From: DASPXY01 sp038227745
Lineage (GTDB): Bacteria > Planctomycetota > Planctomycetia > Gemmatales > Gemmataceae
Length of the DNA stretch: 44,166 nt
Reading direction: 5' to 3'
Assembly (NCBI GenBank): GCA_038227745.1
Contig: JBBRPS010000002.1
Span: forward strand, 1 to 44,166
Below are positions 7,063 through 15,101 of this stretch, piece after piece. A program made the translations under genes and the position numbers. The notes under the pieces are model-generated. The model searched no databases. It was not told the DNA's origin and was given only the letters and a program-made list of their open reading frames with translations. The first letter of the stretch is position 1. Every line of letters starts with the position of its first letter.

Positions 7063-8631
7063 ATGTTTTCGCGGTGCGGACTGGTGTCGCTGGTCGGCTG
7101 CCTGGCGCTGAATGCGTCACTCCTCGCGGGGGACGCGCCCCTGAAGGAGGCGCCCGGCGGCGCCGTGCGGGGCAAGGACGGCCGCACCGCCGCCGAGCGC
7201 GAGGACGCCGCCTTGGCCCGCCTCCTCGGGGATCTCGGCCCGGTGCCCTTCTGGCAGACCAGGGACGTCGTCTCCATCGGCGTCACGACGGACGGCCGCA
7301 AGATCACCGCCGTCGGCGACGGCGTCGGCGCCCACACCTGGGACGCGCTGACCGGCAAGAAGCTGGCCCTCATCGGCCGGCGCGGCAGCCGCTCCGCCGC
7401 CGTCACGCCAGACGGCAAGCTGCTCGCCTCGGTCGAGGTCGATCCGAAGGCCCCCACGAAGTACACGGTCCGCTTGTGGGACCTCCGCGCCAACAGGGAG
7501 GTCCGCCGGCTCCGGGGCGAGGGCCCCGCGAGTCAGCTCTTCCTCTCACCCCGAGGCAATCTCCTCGTCGTCTCCGGCAAGGACGACACGCTCACCGTCT
7601 GGGACGCGGGCGCCGGCAAGCCTCGTCACGTCTGGCAGGGCGCCGCCCTCCGCCTCGGCTCGCCGCAGGCCCTCGCCTTCTCGCCGGACGAGAAGACCGT
7701 CGCCGGCGCGACGTACGACGGCACCGTCCGGGTCTGGGACGCCGCCACGGGGCGGCAGGTCGCCAGCCTGCCGGGGACGGGGAGCGTGACCCGCTTCGTC
7801 ACCTTCTCCCCCGACGGCAAGGCGCTCGCGGTCGGCAGCGGCGACGGCACGGTGCGCCTGTGGGACATGAGCAGGGGCGGCGCTCTGCGTCAGTTCCGGG
7901 TGTCGCCGGAACACGGGGTCAGCAGCGGGGCGTTCTCGCCGGACGGCCGGGTGCTGGCCGTGGGCGGCGTGGGCGTGGGCTGCTACGAGCTGGCCTCGGG
8001 CAAGGAGCGGCGGCGGCTGGAGTACCACCGCGGCGCCGTCAACTGCCTGGCGTTCTCCGCGGACGGCAAGCTGCTGGCCTCCGGCGGCGTGGACCGCAGG
8101 GCCGCCGTGCAGCGCGTCGCGGCGCCGGTGTGGCGGGTGGGCCTGACGGCGGACATGTGGGCCGACCTGGCCGATCTGGACGCCATGAAGGCGTACCGCG
8201 CTGTCAGCGAGCTGATCGCGGTGGGCGGCAAGGCGGTGCCGTTCTTGAAGGAGAAACTGCTGGCGCCTCCTGCGGCCGGCCCGGACGCCGAGCGCTTCAC
8301 CCGGCCGATCGCAGACCTGGACAGTCCGCGGTTCGCGGCGCGGGAGAAGGCGCTGGCCGAGTTGAAGCGCCTCGGCGCCGCGGCGGGGCCGTTCCTCATG
8401 CAGGCGGCGGCCAGGGCCCGCTCCCTGGAGGTGCGGCGCCGCCTCGAACAACTGCTCGTCAACCTGACCCAATCCGACTGGCGGCTTCGGGTCATCCGCA
8501 CGGTGGAAATCCTGGAGCACCTCGGCACGCCGGAGGCCCGGTCCCTGCTGACGGAACTGGTGGGCGGGGCCTTCGAGGAAGGGCTAGCGCGGGAGGCCCG
8601 GGCGGCGCTGCGGCGCCTGCGGACGCGCTGA
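7063..8631 (+). CDS. exported WD40-repeat protein with C-terminal HEAT-like domain
   Basis: 522 residues. An N-terminal signal peptide (SRCGLVSLVGCLALNASLLA) is followed by a single beta-propeller of WD40 blades ending in LWDLR, VWDAG, VWDAA and LWDM (roughly residues 60-350). Each blade carries the SPDGK turn. The C-terminal ~170 residues are helical (LADLDAMKAYRAVSEL ... AREKALAELKRLG ... EVRRRLEQLL), a HEAT-like module often found after WD40 domains in Gemmataceae. Probably a cell-envelope scaffold for protein interaction; partner unknown. ATG 7063 chosen for its ribosome site (ggagggaggg) and signal peptide; the open frame begins at 6934. Confidence 0.85.
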   Translation: MFSRCGLVSLVGCLALNASLLAGDAPLKEAPGGAVRGKDGRTAAEREDAALARLLGDLGPVPFWQTRDVVSIGVTTDGRKITAVGDGVGAHTWDALTGKKLALIGRRGSRSAAVTPDGKLLASVEVDPKAPTKYTVRLWDLRANREVRRLRGEGPASQLFLSPRGNLLVVSGKDDTLTVWDAGAGKPRHVWQGAALRLGSPQALAFSPDEKTVAGATYDGTVRVWDAATGRQVASLPGTGSVTRFVTFSPDGKALAVGSGDGTVRLWDMSRGGALRQFRVSPEHGVSSGAFSPDGRVLAVGGVGVGCYELASGKERRRLEYHRGAVNCLAFSADGKLLASGGVDRRAAVQRVAAPVWRVGLTADMWADLADLDAMKAYRAVSELIAVGGKAVPFLKEKLLAPPAAGPDAERFTRPIADLDSPRFAAREKALAELKRLGAAAGPFLMQAAARARSLEVRRRLEQLLVNLTQSDWRLRVIRTVEILEHLGTPEARSLLTELVGGAFEEGLAREARAALRRLRTR

Positions 8632-8875
8632 CCCAGCAAGTCCCCCCGGCCTTGCACCCGCAGCCGTATAGCCCTTGCCCCAGTCCCTCTTGCCGTTGCC
8701 GTTGAAGCCGACGTACTTCGTTAAGGGCGAGAGCAGGCGGCAGACGACGCAGTTCCCGGAGCCGCGGCTCCGGCGCGTTCTCATGTCCTTGGCCGCGCAC
8801 GGAGCCGGCCGTGCAACGGGAAATCGCCATGCCCCGCCCCTCCCCGAGTTCCCGGGGTTCGCCGGTGGAATTCGC
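8632..8875. other. intergenic stretch without a convincing gene
   Basis: Between the WD40 gene and the promoter of the next gene. The minus strand carries a stretch reading NCVVCRLLSPLTKYVGFNGN (about 8680-8750) that looks protein-like, with a CxxC. It sits in long shadow frames with no good start, so it is at best a degenerate remnant. Confidence 0.3.
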
Positions 8876-8903
8876 TTGACCGGCCGCCCTGGCGCGCTAC
8901 AAT
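8876..8903 (+). promoter_or_regulatory. sigma70-type promoter
   Basis: TTGACC (8876-8881), 16-bp spacer, TACAAT (8898-8903), 83 bp upstream of ATG 8987. Both hexamers are one base from consensus or close to it, in an otherwise GC-rich background. Confidence 0.6.
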
Positions 8904-8986
8904 GCGACGTGTCGCGGGGGCGGAATGGGAGCGCGGATGTTCTCGCTGGGGCCAGCAAAGAACGGGTGGGCTCGGGAGGTTCAGAT

Positions 8987-9643
8987 ATGACTCCAAATAG
9001 AGCCGATAGCGTAATCCAGGTATGGACCAATCCTCAGAGCGAGCAAGGAAGGACTTCCCTAATCGGCCTAAGCCCGGACATGCTATACCTCGCGGTCGTG
9101 CCGGAGGCGGACTTGCAGCAGGCTGCGGCCAACCTGCAAGAAGGCCACCAAGTCGTTGCCCGGAACGTTCCGCTATCTGCGCTCACGCTGGTTGAGGGAG
9201 ATCAGGGGGACAAGCTGCTGACTCTTACTGTCAAGCTTGGCGAGGAAAGCACTGACTCTTGGACCATTTGCTTAGCTGACGTAACAGCACGTGATGAATT
9301 ACTCGACGCTCTTGCTACCCGGCTGGGAAGCACTTGGAAGCGCATCCAGCGGCAGACAAGTCGGCTGACCGCCGCCAGGTGGCCGTTGGTGCTGCTGATC
9401 ATTTCCGCCGTGCTTACTTGGGTCCTGTACTATGCAGCTCACAGTGGGGATGACTTCCATCTGAAGGGCAAGCAGAAGGCCAAGGGTGAGATGCTCTTAC
9501 AGTTCGCTCGCGGGATCGGACCAACATGGTCCTTGGTCGTGGGTGGGGTCCTGGCCGCTGTGTTCGGCGTGCAACTTTACCTGAAGGTCGTGAAAGCACC
9601 GATGTGCATTACTCTCGCTCCCGCCCTACCAGGACGAGTGTGA
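8987..9643 (+). CDS. two-span membrane protein of unknown function
   Basis: 218 residues. A soluble N-terminal domain of ~125 residues (MTPNRADSVIQVWTNPQSEQ, with SLIGLSPDMLYLAVVPEADL and an alpha/beta pattern) is followed by two membrane helices, WPLVLLIISAVLTWVLYYAA and SLVVGGVLAAVFGVQLYLKV, separated by a charged loop. No known domain recognised; the N-terminal part may sense or bind a cytosolic ligand. The gene looks less GC-rich than its neighbours (many A/T-ended codons), hinting at recent acquisition. Ribosome site gggaggt precedes ATG 8987, and the upstream promoter at 8876-8903 fits. Confidence 0.65.
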   Translation: MTPNRADSVIQVWTNPQSEQGRTSLIGLSPDMLYLAVVPEADLQQAAANLQEGHQVVARNVPLSALTLVEGDQGDKLLTLTVKLGEESTDSWTICLADVTARDELLDALATRLGSTWKRIQRQTSRLTAARWPLVLLIISAVLTWVLYYAAHSGDDFHLKGKQKAKGEMLLQFARGIGPTWSLVVGGVLAAVFGVQLYLKVVKAPMCITLAPALPGRV

Positions 9644-9672
9644 TAGAGAAAGAGAAAGGGGTCGGGAGTCGA

Positions 9673-9972
9673 TCATCCCTCCCCCACGCCGAGGTACAGC
9701 ATCCGCACCAGCCGCCTGCCTTGCTTGTCGCGCTTCATGGTCAGCGTCCCGACGCAGACCATGCGCGCGTCGGCGATGGAGGGCGTGCCGACGAGCTTGC
9801 GGCGCCAGGCGTCCAGCTCGGAGACCGACAGCTCGATCGTCACGGTGAGAGTCTCCACGCCTGTCAGCAGCACAACGCCACCTCTCACGGTTGCACCCTC
9901 ACAGAAGACGGCCACGGGAGTGACTCGCCCCGACGAGGGGGGAGGCAAGCCGACGCCCACGGCCAAGTTCAA
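9673..9972 (-). CDS. small hypothetical protein
   Basis: Up to 99 residues; the last ~70 (GGVVLLTGVETLTVTIELSV ... WRRKLVGTPSIADARMVCVG ... MKRDKQGRRLVRMLYLG) look like a real beta-rich domain. The start is uncertain: the frame opens at TTG 9972 without a ribosome site, and an overlapping out-of-frame ORF (ATG 10027 to 9899, MLPELTAALLGAAGWPVMVE) may be its real beginning before a frameshift. It lies downstream of the small membrane protein at 10032-10181. No function can be assigned. Confidence 0.4.
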   Translation of the reverse strand: MNLAVGVGLPPPSSGRVTPVAVFCEGATVRGGVVLLTGVETLTVTIELSVSELDAWRRKLVGTPSIADARMVCVGTLTMKRDKQGRRLVRMLYLGVGEG

Positions 9973-10031
9973 CCATCACGGGCCAGCCGGCTGCCCCCAG
10001 CAGCGCCGCCGTCAGTTCCGGGAGCATGTCG

Positions 10032-10181
10032 TCATCCTCCACGGCGCGGAGGGTCTACCTCGTCCATCGGGCCGCCGCCACCACCTCCGCCCCCGGCCGT
10101 GAGCCAGACGATGGCGACGACCACGACGCCCAAGATCACCACCCCCACCACGCCGACGAGCAGCAGCAAGCCCAGACTCAT
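10032..10181 (-). CDS. 49-residue single-span membrane protein
   Basis: Reads MSLGLLLLVGVVGVVILGVV and onward through one long hydrophobic helix (residues 3-29), then a run of seven glycines and a polar tail DEVDPPRRGG. A G-rich ribosome site (aaaggggg) lies upstream of ATG 10181. Typical of short anchored planctomycete proteins of unknown role. Possibly co-transcribed with the small gene at 9673-9972. Confidence 0.5.
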   Translation of the reverse strand: MSLGLLLLVGVVGVVILGVVVVAIVWLTAGGGGGGGGPMDEVDPPRRGG

Positions 10182-10311
10182 CACAACGCCCCCTTTAAGC
10201 GCCGCCCCGCCCCTCGCCTTGCCTGCGGCCCTTCATCCACGCCACAGTTCGGGGTCACCCCCCCGGGTCAGCCGCCTGCACCGTCAGCGTCCGCTCCAGC
10301 AGCACGCCGCG

Positions 10312-10557
10312 TGCCAGGGCGACTGGTTCGCCGACCGGATGGACGACTGGTCCGCCACACTGGCGACAGGCCGTGCCCATGTTCACGTCTTTCGCAAGAC
10401 CAGCCTGCAATACGTCCGCAGTGGCGAGGACGTCAACCGGCAGGTGGCGAACGACGCTCGGGTAAGCGAATCGGTCCTGATGACGAGCTACGTGAGTGTT
10501 AAGGACCGGAAAGGGCTGTTTCTTGTGAAATCTTGTGAACTGTCAGAAGGGTGGTGA
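10312..10557 (+). pseudogene. C-terminal remnant of a tyrosine recombinase (phage-type integrase)
   Basis: The frame contains DWFADRMDDWSATLATGR, then HVHVFRKTSLQYVRSGEDVN and RQVANDARVSESVLMTSYV. The HxFRKT box corresponds to the second catalytic Arg motif (HxxR), and the terminal SYV carries the nucleophilic Tyr about 35 residues later. This pattern matches the C-terminal half of planctomycete site-specific integrases. The N-terminal SAM-like domain and the first catalytic Arg are absent, and no start codon fits. It ends 52 bp from the 3' end of tRNA-Arg, the classic place for an integrase, so it marks a degraded integrative element. Confidence 0.65.
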
Positions 10558-10609
10558 AACTCCTTTTTCTTGGTTTGTCGCAAGTCCTTTTGTACCTTGA
10601 TCTTCCGAA

Positions 10610-10683
10610 TATCCCCGACAGGGCTCGAACCTGTAACCTTCGGCTTCGGAGGCCGACGCTCTATCCAGTTGAGCTACGGGGAC
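10610..10683 (-). tRNA. tRNA-Arg (anticodon CCG)
   Basis: The minus strand folds as a full cloverleaf: acceptor GTCCCCG/CGGGGAT (one G-U pair), D arm gctc/gagc, anticodon stem TCGGC/GCCGA with loop CTCCGAA giving anticodon CCG (reads CGG), variable AGGTT, and T arm ACAGG-TTCGAGC-CCTGT. Discriminator is A; CCA is not encoded. The integrase remnant lies on its 3' side. Confidence 0.95.
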
Positions 10684-10879
10684 AGGACCTATCTGAAACT
10701 GATTATACGCGCCCGCACCCGGGTGTCCAGAGAAGGACCGGCCAGGCCGTCGCCCCGTGAAACGTGAAGTCCGCGCGGTACGCTTGTGCCGGGGCGCCCG
10801 CGCGGTTAGGATACAGCTACGGGATTCCCCCGTGGCCCCGCGCCGCGATGAATGGGCTTGATATCGGCGCCTTGACAGG

Positions 10880-11983
10880 ATGGCTGATGCTAAACTCCGC
10901 CAGGCGATCGCCCTGGAAGCCGCCCGCCTGATGTACGAGCGGGTTGAGTCCGAATACTACACCGCCAAGCGCAAGGCGGCCAAGCGCCTGTGCCGCCGCG
11001 GCGTCAAGCCGGAGGACCTCCCCTCCAACGCCGAGATCCGCGACCAGATCCAGCTCTTCGCCCGCATCCACGAGGGCGACAAACGCCTCGAACACCTGCG
11101 CGACATGCGCCTCGCCGCCCTGCGCCTGATGCGCCTGCTCCGCCCCTTCCGCCCGCGCCTCATCGGCAGCGTCATGACCGGCCACGTCCGCAAGGGCTCC
11201 GACATCGACCTGCACGTCTTCACCGACTCGGTCAGCCTGGTCACCGGCCTCCTGGAGCACGAGGGCCACCAGTTCGACGTCGAGCGCAAGCAGATCGTTA
11301 AGCACAACGAGGCCCGCGTCTTCACGCACGTCCACGTCCACGACCGCTTCAACTTCGAGCTGACCGTTTACGCGGAGGACAAGGCGCACTACGTCTTCAA
11401 GAGTTCCGTGACGGGCAAGGCCATCGAGCGCGCCTCGATCCGCGAACTGGAGGAGCTGCTGGCGCGCGAGTACCCCGACCTCGACCTGGAGGGCGAGCTG
11501 CACGCCGCGGAGGCCGCCCTCGACCCGTACCACCTGTACCGCCTGCTGCTGCTGCCGCTGGAGACCGTCTGCCAGTCGCCGCAGTACCACCCCGAGGGCG
11601 ACGTCCTCTACCACTCGCTCCAGGTCTTCGAGCTGGCGCGCGACACGCGGCCTTACGACGAGGAGTTCCTGCTGGCGGCCCTGCTGCACGACGTCGGCAA
11701 GGGCATCGACCGCGGCGACCACGTCGCGGCCGCCCTGTCGGCCCTCGACGGCCTCATCACCGACCGCACGCGCTTCCTGATCGAGCACCACATGGACGCC
11801 CACGACTACCGCAGCGGCAAGCTGGGCGCCCGGCTGCGGCGTGCCCTGGAGGCGTCGCCGGACTTCGAGGAGCTGCTGCTGCTGCGCGAGCTCGACGACG
11901 CCGGCCGCGTGTCCGGTGCCGTGGTCGGGACGGTTGACGAGGCCCTGGATTACCTCAAGGAGCTGGAGCGCAGCAACGGCTGA
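10880..11983 (+). CDS. nucleotidyltransferase-HD domain protein
   Basis: 367 residues. The N-terminal part (to ~residue 200) contains the nucleotidyltransferase signature GSVMTGHVRKGSDIDLHVF (GS-x-DxD), with a further strand NFELTVYAEDK. The C-terminal part is an HD phosphohydrolase domain with LLHDVGKGIDRGDH and a following EHHMD. The architecture resembles tRNA CCA-adding-like and GlnD/RelA-like regulators, but the exact substrate cannot be told. ATG 10880 has only a weak ribosome site (cagg). A truncated second copy of its 5' region sits at 20939-21069. Eleven bases separate it from the thioesterase gene, so the two form an operon. Confidence 0.85.
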   Translation: MADAKLRQAIALEAARLMYERVESEYYTAKRKAAKRLCRRGVKPEDLPSNAEIRDQIQLFARIHEGDKRLEHLRDMRLAALRLMRLLRPFRPRLIGSVMTGHVRKGSDIDLHVFTDSVSLVTGLLEHEGHQFDVERKQIVKHNEARVFTHVHVHDRFNFELTVYAEDKAHYVFKSSVTGKAIERASIRELEELLAREYPDLDLEGELHAAEAALDPYHLYRLLLLPLETVCQSPQYHPEGDVLYHSLQVFELARDTRPYDEEFLLAALLHDVGKGIDRGDHVAAALSALDGLITDRTRFLIEHHMDAHDYRSGKLGARLRRALEASPDFEELLLLRELDDAGRVSGAVVGTVDEALDYLKELERSNG

Positions 11984-11994
11984 GAGGGATTGAC

Positions 11995-12441
11995 GTGGTC
12001 GAGGCGCCGCTGGCCGAGTTCCCCGTGGTGATCCAGCTCCCGGTACTCTGGGGCGAGATGGACGCCTACCGCCACGTCAACAACGTCGTCTACTTCCGCT
12101 ACTTCGAGAACGCCCGGCTGGAGTATTTCCGGCGCCTCGACTGGTTCGAGCTCGAGCGGCAGACGGATGTCAGCCCGATCCTGCAGGCGACGCAGGCGCG
12201 CTTCCGCCGACCGCTGACTTACCCCGACACCATCTCGGTCGGGGCGCGCGTGATCCACCTCGGCGAGGACCGCTTCACGCTGGAGCATTCGATCGTGAGC
12301 CACAACCAGGGGGCGGTGGTGACGGAAGGTCAGGGGACGGTGGTGACGTACAACCACGCCGAGGGGCGGAAGGTACCCATCCCCGAGGAGCTGCGCCGCC
12401 GCATCGCCGAGCTGGAGGCGACGGTGCAGCGGACCGTTTAA
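11995..12441 (+). CDS. acyl-CoA thioesterase, 4HBT/hotdog family (YbgC-like)
   Basis: 148 residues from GTG 11995. The hotdog-fold signature WGEMDAYRHVNNVVYFRYFE is present, with the Asp and HVNN of 4-hydroxybenzoyl-CoA thioesterases. The central helix ENARLEYFRRLDWF and the strand ATQARFRRPLTYPDTISVG are also typical. Likely hydrolyses acyl-CoA thioesters in the cytosol; the physiological substrate is unknown. Length is normal. It follows the nucleotidyltransferase gene by 11 bp. Confidence 0.9.
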   Translation: MVEAPLAEFPVVIQLPVLWGEMDAYRHVNNVVYFRYFENARLEYFRRLDWFELERQTDVSPILQATQARFRRPLTYPDTISVGARVIHLGEDRFTLEHSIVSHNQGAVVTEGQGTVVTYNHAEGRKVPIPEELRRRIAELEATVQRTV

Positions 12442-12502
12442 CTAAGACCATGCAAGAGGGAGAGCGAGCGGCGGGGCTTGTCCCTGCTGTCTTGCCGCCG
12501 CC

Positions 12503-13987
12503 ATGCCGATCCACACGACGTCCCCTCTCCTCGCCGCAACGACAACCTCCGGCCCGTGGCCGGCCGTCTGTACCGCTGCCGCCCTCGTGCTGCTGCTCGT
12601 GCTCGTCATCCGCTGGAAAGTCCACGCCTTCGTCGCCCTGCTCGTGGCCAGCCTGGCGGCGGGCCTCGCCGCTGGGCTGCCGCCGGGGCGCGTCCTGGCG
12701 GCGATCGGCAAGGGCGTCGGCGACATCATGGCTGGCGTGGCGGTGATCCTCGCCCTCGGCGCCATGCTCGGCAAGATGCTCGACGTCAGCGGCGCCGCCC
12801 AGGTCATCGCCCGCACCCTGATCCACGGCTTCGGCGTCCGCCGGGCGTCGCTGGCCATCCTCGCTGCCGCCTACCTGATCGGCATCCCGGTGCTGTTCAA
12901 CGTCGGCTTCCTCCTGCTGATGCCGATCATGTGGCGGCTGCAGCGCGACACCGGCCGGTCGCTGCTCTGGTTCGTGCTGCCGCTGGCGTTCAGCCTCGGC
13001 GTCACCCACTCCCTGGTGCCGCCCCACCCCGGCATCGTCGGCGCCATCCACGCCCTGGCGCCGGCGGCCGCGCGCAACACGGTCATGGTCCAGACGATCC
13101 TGTTCGGCACGCTGATGGGCATCCCCCTGGTGCTGGTCGGCTGGCTCGGCCCCGGGCGCTGGTGGGCGGCGCGGCAGATGGTCACGCCGCCCGAGCACCT
13201 GGCCCCGGCGGACGCCCCAGCCGCGGACGACGCCAGGGAAGCGGATGCGCCGTCGTTCGCCCTGTCGCTGCTGATCGTGGTGCTGCCGCTGGTGCAGAGC
13301 GTGCTGGGCTTCAGCGCCAGCCTGCTCGGCGAGATGAAAATGCTGCCGGAGTGGATGACCGCCGCGCCGGCGGAGCGCTCCGAGTTGCCGGAGGCGCTGG
13401 CGTTCCTGGCGCACCCGCCGGTCGCGTGGCTGCAGTTCCTGGGGCACCCGACGATGGCGCTGCTGGTGCCGACGGGGCTGGCGTTCGTGCTGCTGGGGGT
13501 GCGCCGGGGCATGACGGCGGCGCGGCTGTCGAAGGTGGCGGGCGACGCGCTGACGGACGTGGGCGGCATCCTGTTCCTGTTCGGGGCGGCGGGCGGCTTC
13601 AAGGAGGTGATCCAGGCGAGCGGGGCGGGCGATTATATCGCGGGGCTGGTGCTGCGGCTGGACGTGCCGAAGGTGGTGGTGTTCTACCTGGTGGCGGTGC
13701 TGATGCGCGTGGCGCTGGGGTCGGCGACGGCCGCGATCCTGACGGCGTCGGCGCTGCTGGCGTCGGCGGCGCGGGGGTTGCCGGGGCAGGAGACGCTGCT
13801 GGTGCTGGCGGTCGCCAACGGTGTGACGTTCGGGACGCAGCCGGCCGACAGCGGCTTCTGGATGGTGACGGAGTACTGCAACCTGAGCGTGCGCGACGTG
13901 ATGATCCGCTTCAACGCCTGCCGCATTCTCATGTCGTTGACCGGCCTGGGGCTGCTGCTGGCGTATGAGCTATGGCCAGGGCGGTAG
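12503..13987 (+). CDS. GntP-family gluconate/carboxylate:H+ symporter
   Basis: 494 residues with about 12 membrane helices. Recognisable family blocks are ALGAMLGKMLDVSGAAQVIA, NVGFLLLMPIMWRLQRDTGR, the SLVPPHPGIVGA motif (typically HxxxPPHPGP), and near the C-terminus TFGTQPADSGFWMVTEYC. A hydrophilic loop of ~40 residues (EHLAPADAPAADDAREADAP) lies in the middle. Imports gluconate or a similar hydroxy acid. pgl at 2.9-3.6 kb makes 6-phosphogluconate, but the genes are far apart and no link is implied. Confidence 0.9.
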   Translation: MPIHTTSPLLAATTTSGPWPAVCTAAALVLLLVLVIRWKVHAFVALLVASLAAGLAAGLPPGRVLAAIGKGVGDIMAGVAVILALGAMLGKMLDVSGAAQVIARTLIHGFGVRRASLAILAAAYLIGIPVLFNVGFLLLMPIMWRLQRDTGRSLLWFVLPLAFSLGVTHSLVPPHPGIVGAIHALAPAAARNTVMVQTILFGTLMGIPLVLVGWLGPGRWWAARQMVTPPEHLAPADAPAADDAREADAPSFALSLLIVVLPLVQSVLGFSASLLGEMKMLPEWMTAAPAERSELPEALAFLAHPPVAWLQFLGHPTMALLVPTGLAFVLLGVRRGMTAARLSKVAGDALTDVGGILFLFGAAGGFKEVIQASGAGDYIAGLVLRLDVPKVVVFYLVAVLMRVALGSATAAILTASALLASAARGLPGQETLLVLAVANGVTFGTQPADSGFWMVTEYCNLSVRDVMIRFNACRILMSLTGLGLLLAYELWPGR

Positions 13988-14096
13988 GCCGTGAGTGTCA
14001 GCAGCGTGTCGGGCGGTCGCCCGTGCGCCATGCCCGCGACCCGCGGGTATCACAAGCTGCGGACGCGACGGGGTGAGGCGGTGAACCCCGACCGCA

Positions 14097-14429
14097 CTAT
14101 TTGCCACCGCGGTCAGGCGCAGAGCCTGGTTCGGCCGGCTTTCGCTTCCGGCCGCGCCGCCCCGAAGCTCTGGACGCTTCTACGTCCGCCCAGAACTCCT
14201 CATGGCTGAGAACTTCCCCTTCACGAATCTGCTTGCGTGAGGCTTCTAAAATGGCCTGCAGCCGCGGCGAATACGCCATGAGCAGCCGCTCGATCTCCTC
14301 CTCATCCTGGATCCCCACGATGACTGCCACAGGCCTGCCGTTCCGCGTGACGACTACCGGCCCCGCCTCACTGGCCTTCAAGAAAGCGCTGAACTGTGAC
14401 TTGACTTCCGCCACCGATGCGATTTTCAT
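14097..14429 (-). CDS. Phd/YefM-family antitoxin
   Basis: 110 residues. The N-terminal domain MKIASVAEVKSQFSAFLKAS ... VVVTRNGRPVAVIVGI is the classic Phd/YefM fold that dimerises and binds the operator. The C-terminal part (LLMAYSPRLQAILEASRKQI ... HEEFWADVE) is the helical toxin-neutralising tail, followed by a basic extension. It overlaps the toxin gene by ATGA but comes second, the reverse of the common order for this family. Confidence 0.9.
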   Translation of the reverse strand: MKIASVAEVKSQFSAFLKASEAGPVVVTRNGRPVAVIVGIQDEEEIERLLMAYSPRLQAILEASRKQIREGEVLSHEEFWADVEASRASGRRGRKRKPAEPGSAPDRGGK

Positions 14430-14758
14430 AAGTCCATCTCCTCTCCGCCAACGAGCAGGCGATTGCCGTCTTTCTCGCCGATCGCCACGATCTGCACAGC
14501 ACGATGCCCTTCGTCAATGTCGTACAAGACGCGGAAGCGGTTGTCGGGGCCAAAGCGAATTTCCCACTGCGCTGCGAAGGGGGCAGGCTGGCGCAGCGGC
14601 TTGCGGTTCTTCGTTTCGACGCCCGGCTCGAACCGCAACTGCTCCTCAATCTTCTCGCGGATCAGGCTATCGTACTTGGTGTCGATAGCCTTCAGATGCT
14701 TCGTCACCCCGCGCGCATAGATCAAGGTGTAGGGTTGCCGCCGCGTCATGATAGTCAT
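14426..14758 (-). CDS. RelE/ParE-family toxin
   Basis: 110 residues. Reads YTLIYARGVTKHLKAIDTKY, then helices and the core strands WEIRFGPDNRFRVLYDID followed by AVQIVAIGEKDGNRLLVGG, the RelE beta-sheet pattern with Arg on the central strand. Probably a ribosome-dependent mRNA interferase or gyrase inhibitor; the subclass cannot be read. The start may be ATG 14758 or 14749 (or 14770); the frame is open to 14887. It is the promoter-proximal gene of the module, 127 bp from the divergent second TA module. Confidence 0.85.
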   Translation of the reverse strand: MTIMTRRQPYTLIYARGVTKHLKAIDTKYDSLIREKIEEQLRFEPGVETKNRKPLRQPAPFAAQWEIRFGPDNRFRVLYDIDEGHRAVQIVAIGEKDGNRLLVGGEEMDL

Positions 14759-14885
14759 AATTCTGGCCATCCCGGCGCGACGTGTCAAGCCCCGAGTCCC
14801 AACCGCCGGGCAACGAGGCGCAGACCCCGGGAGAACCCCCCCTGATACAATGCCCTCCGTCGTCCGATCGCACCGGAGGTTTCTC

Positions 14886-15101
14886 ATGCAGGGCCTGGAA
14901 ATCGAAGCCGTTTACGAAAAGGGCACCCTCAAGCTCCGGCGCGAGTTGCCGCTGGCCGAGGGGCAGAAGGTCACGCTCACCATCCACCCAGTGCCGGGAG
15001 TGGTGAGGCGGTCGTACGGCCGTATCCAGTCCACGCTCCCGCCTGACGAGTTGGAGCGGATCGCGCGGGATCCCGGAGTTGGCCTTCTGGAAAGCCCATG
15101 A
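14886..15101 (+). CDS. DUF104 (AF2212/PG0164-like) antitoxin
   Basis: 71 residues. The N-terminus MQGLEIEAVYEKGTLKLRRE followed by LPLAEGQKVTLTI is the beta-barrel DUF104 motif found beside PIN-domain toxins. The C-terminal part (LPPDELERIARDPGVGLLES) would wrap the toxin. Strong ribosome site ggagg ahead of ATG 14886; a possible -10 TACAAT lies at 14846-14851. Its stop overlaps the toxin start as ATGA. Confidence 0.85.
   Translation: MQGLEIEAVYEKGTLKLRRELPLAEGQKVTLTIHPVPGVVRRSYGRIQSTLPPDELERIARDPGVGLLESP

Noticed and set aside
8584..9030. 148-codon minus-strand ORF with a CVVC motif
   Set aside because: Start lies inside the 8987 gene and most of the frame is unstructured; at most a remnant, noted in the intergenic entry.
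10848..10880. Upstream ATG 10848 as an alternative start for the nucleotidyltransferase gene
   Set aside because: Not in frame with the coding sequence.
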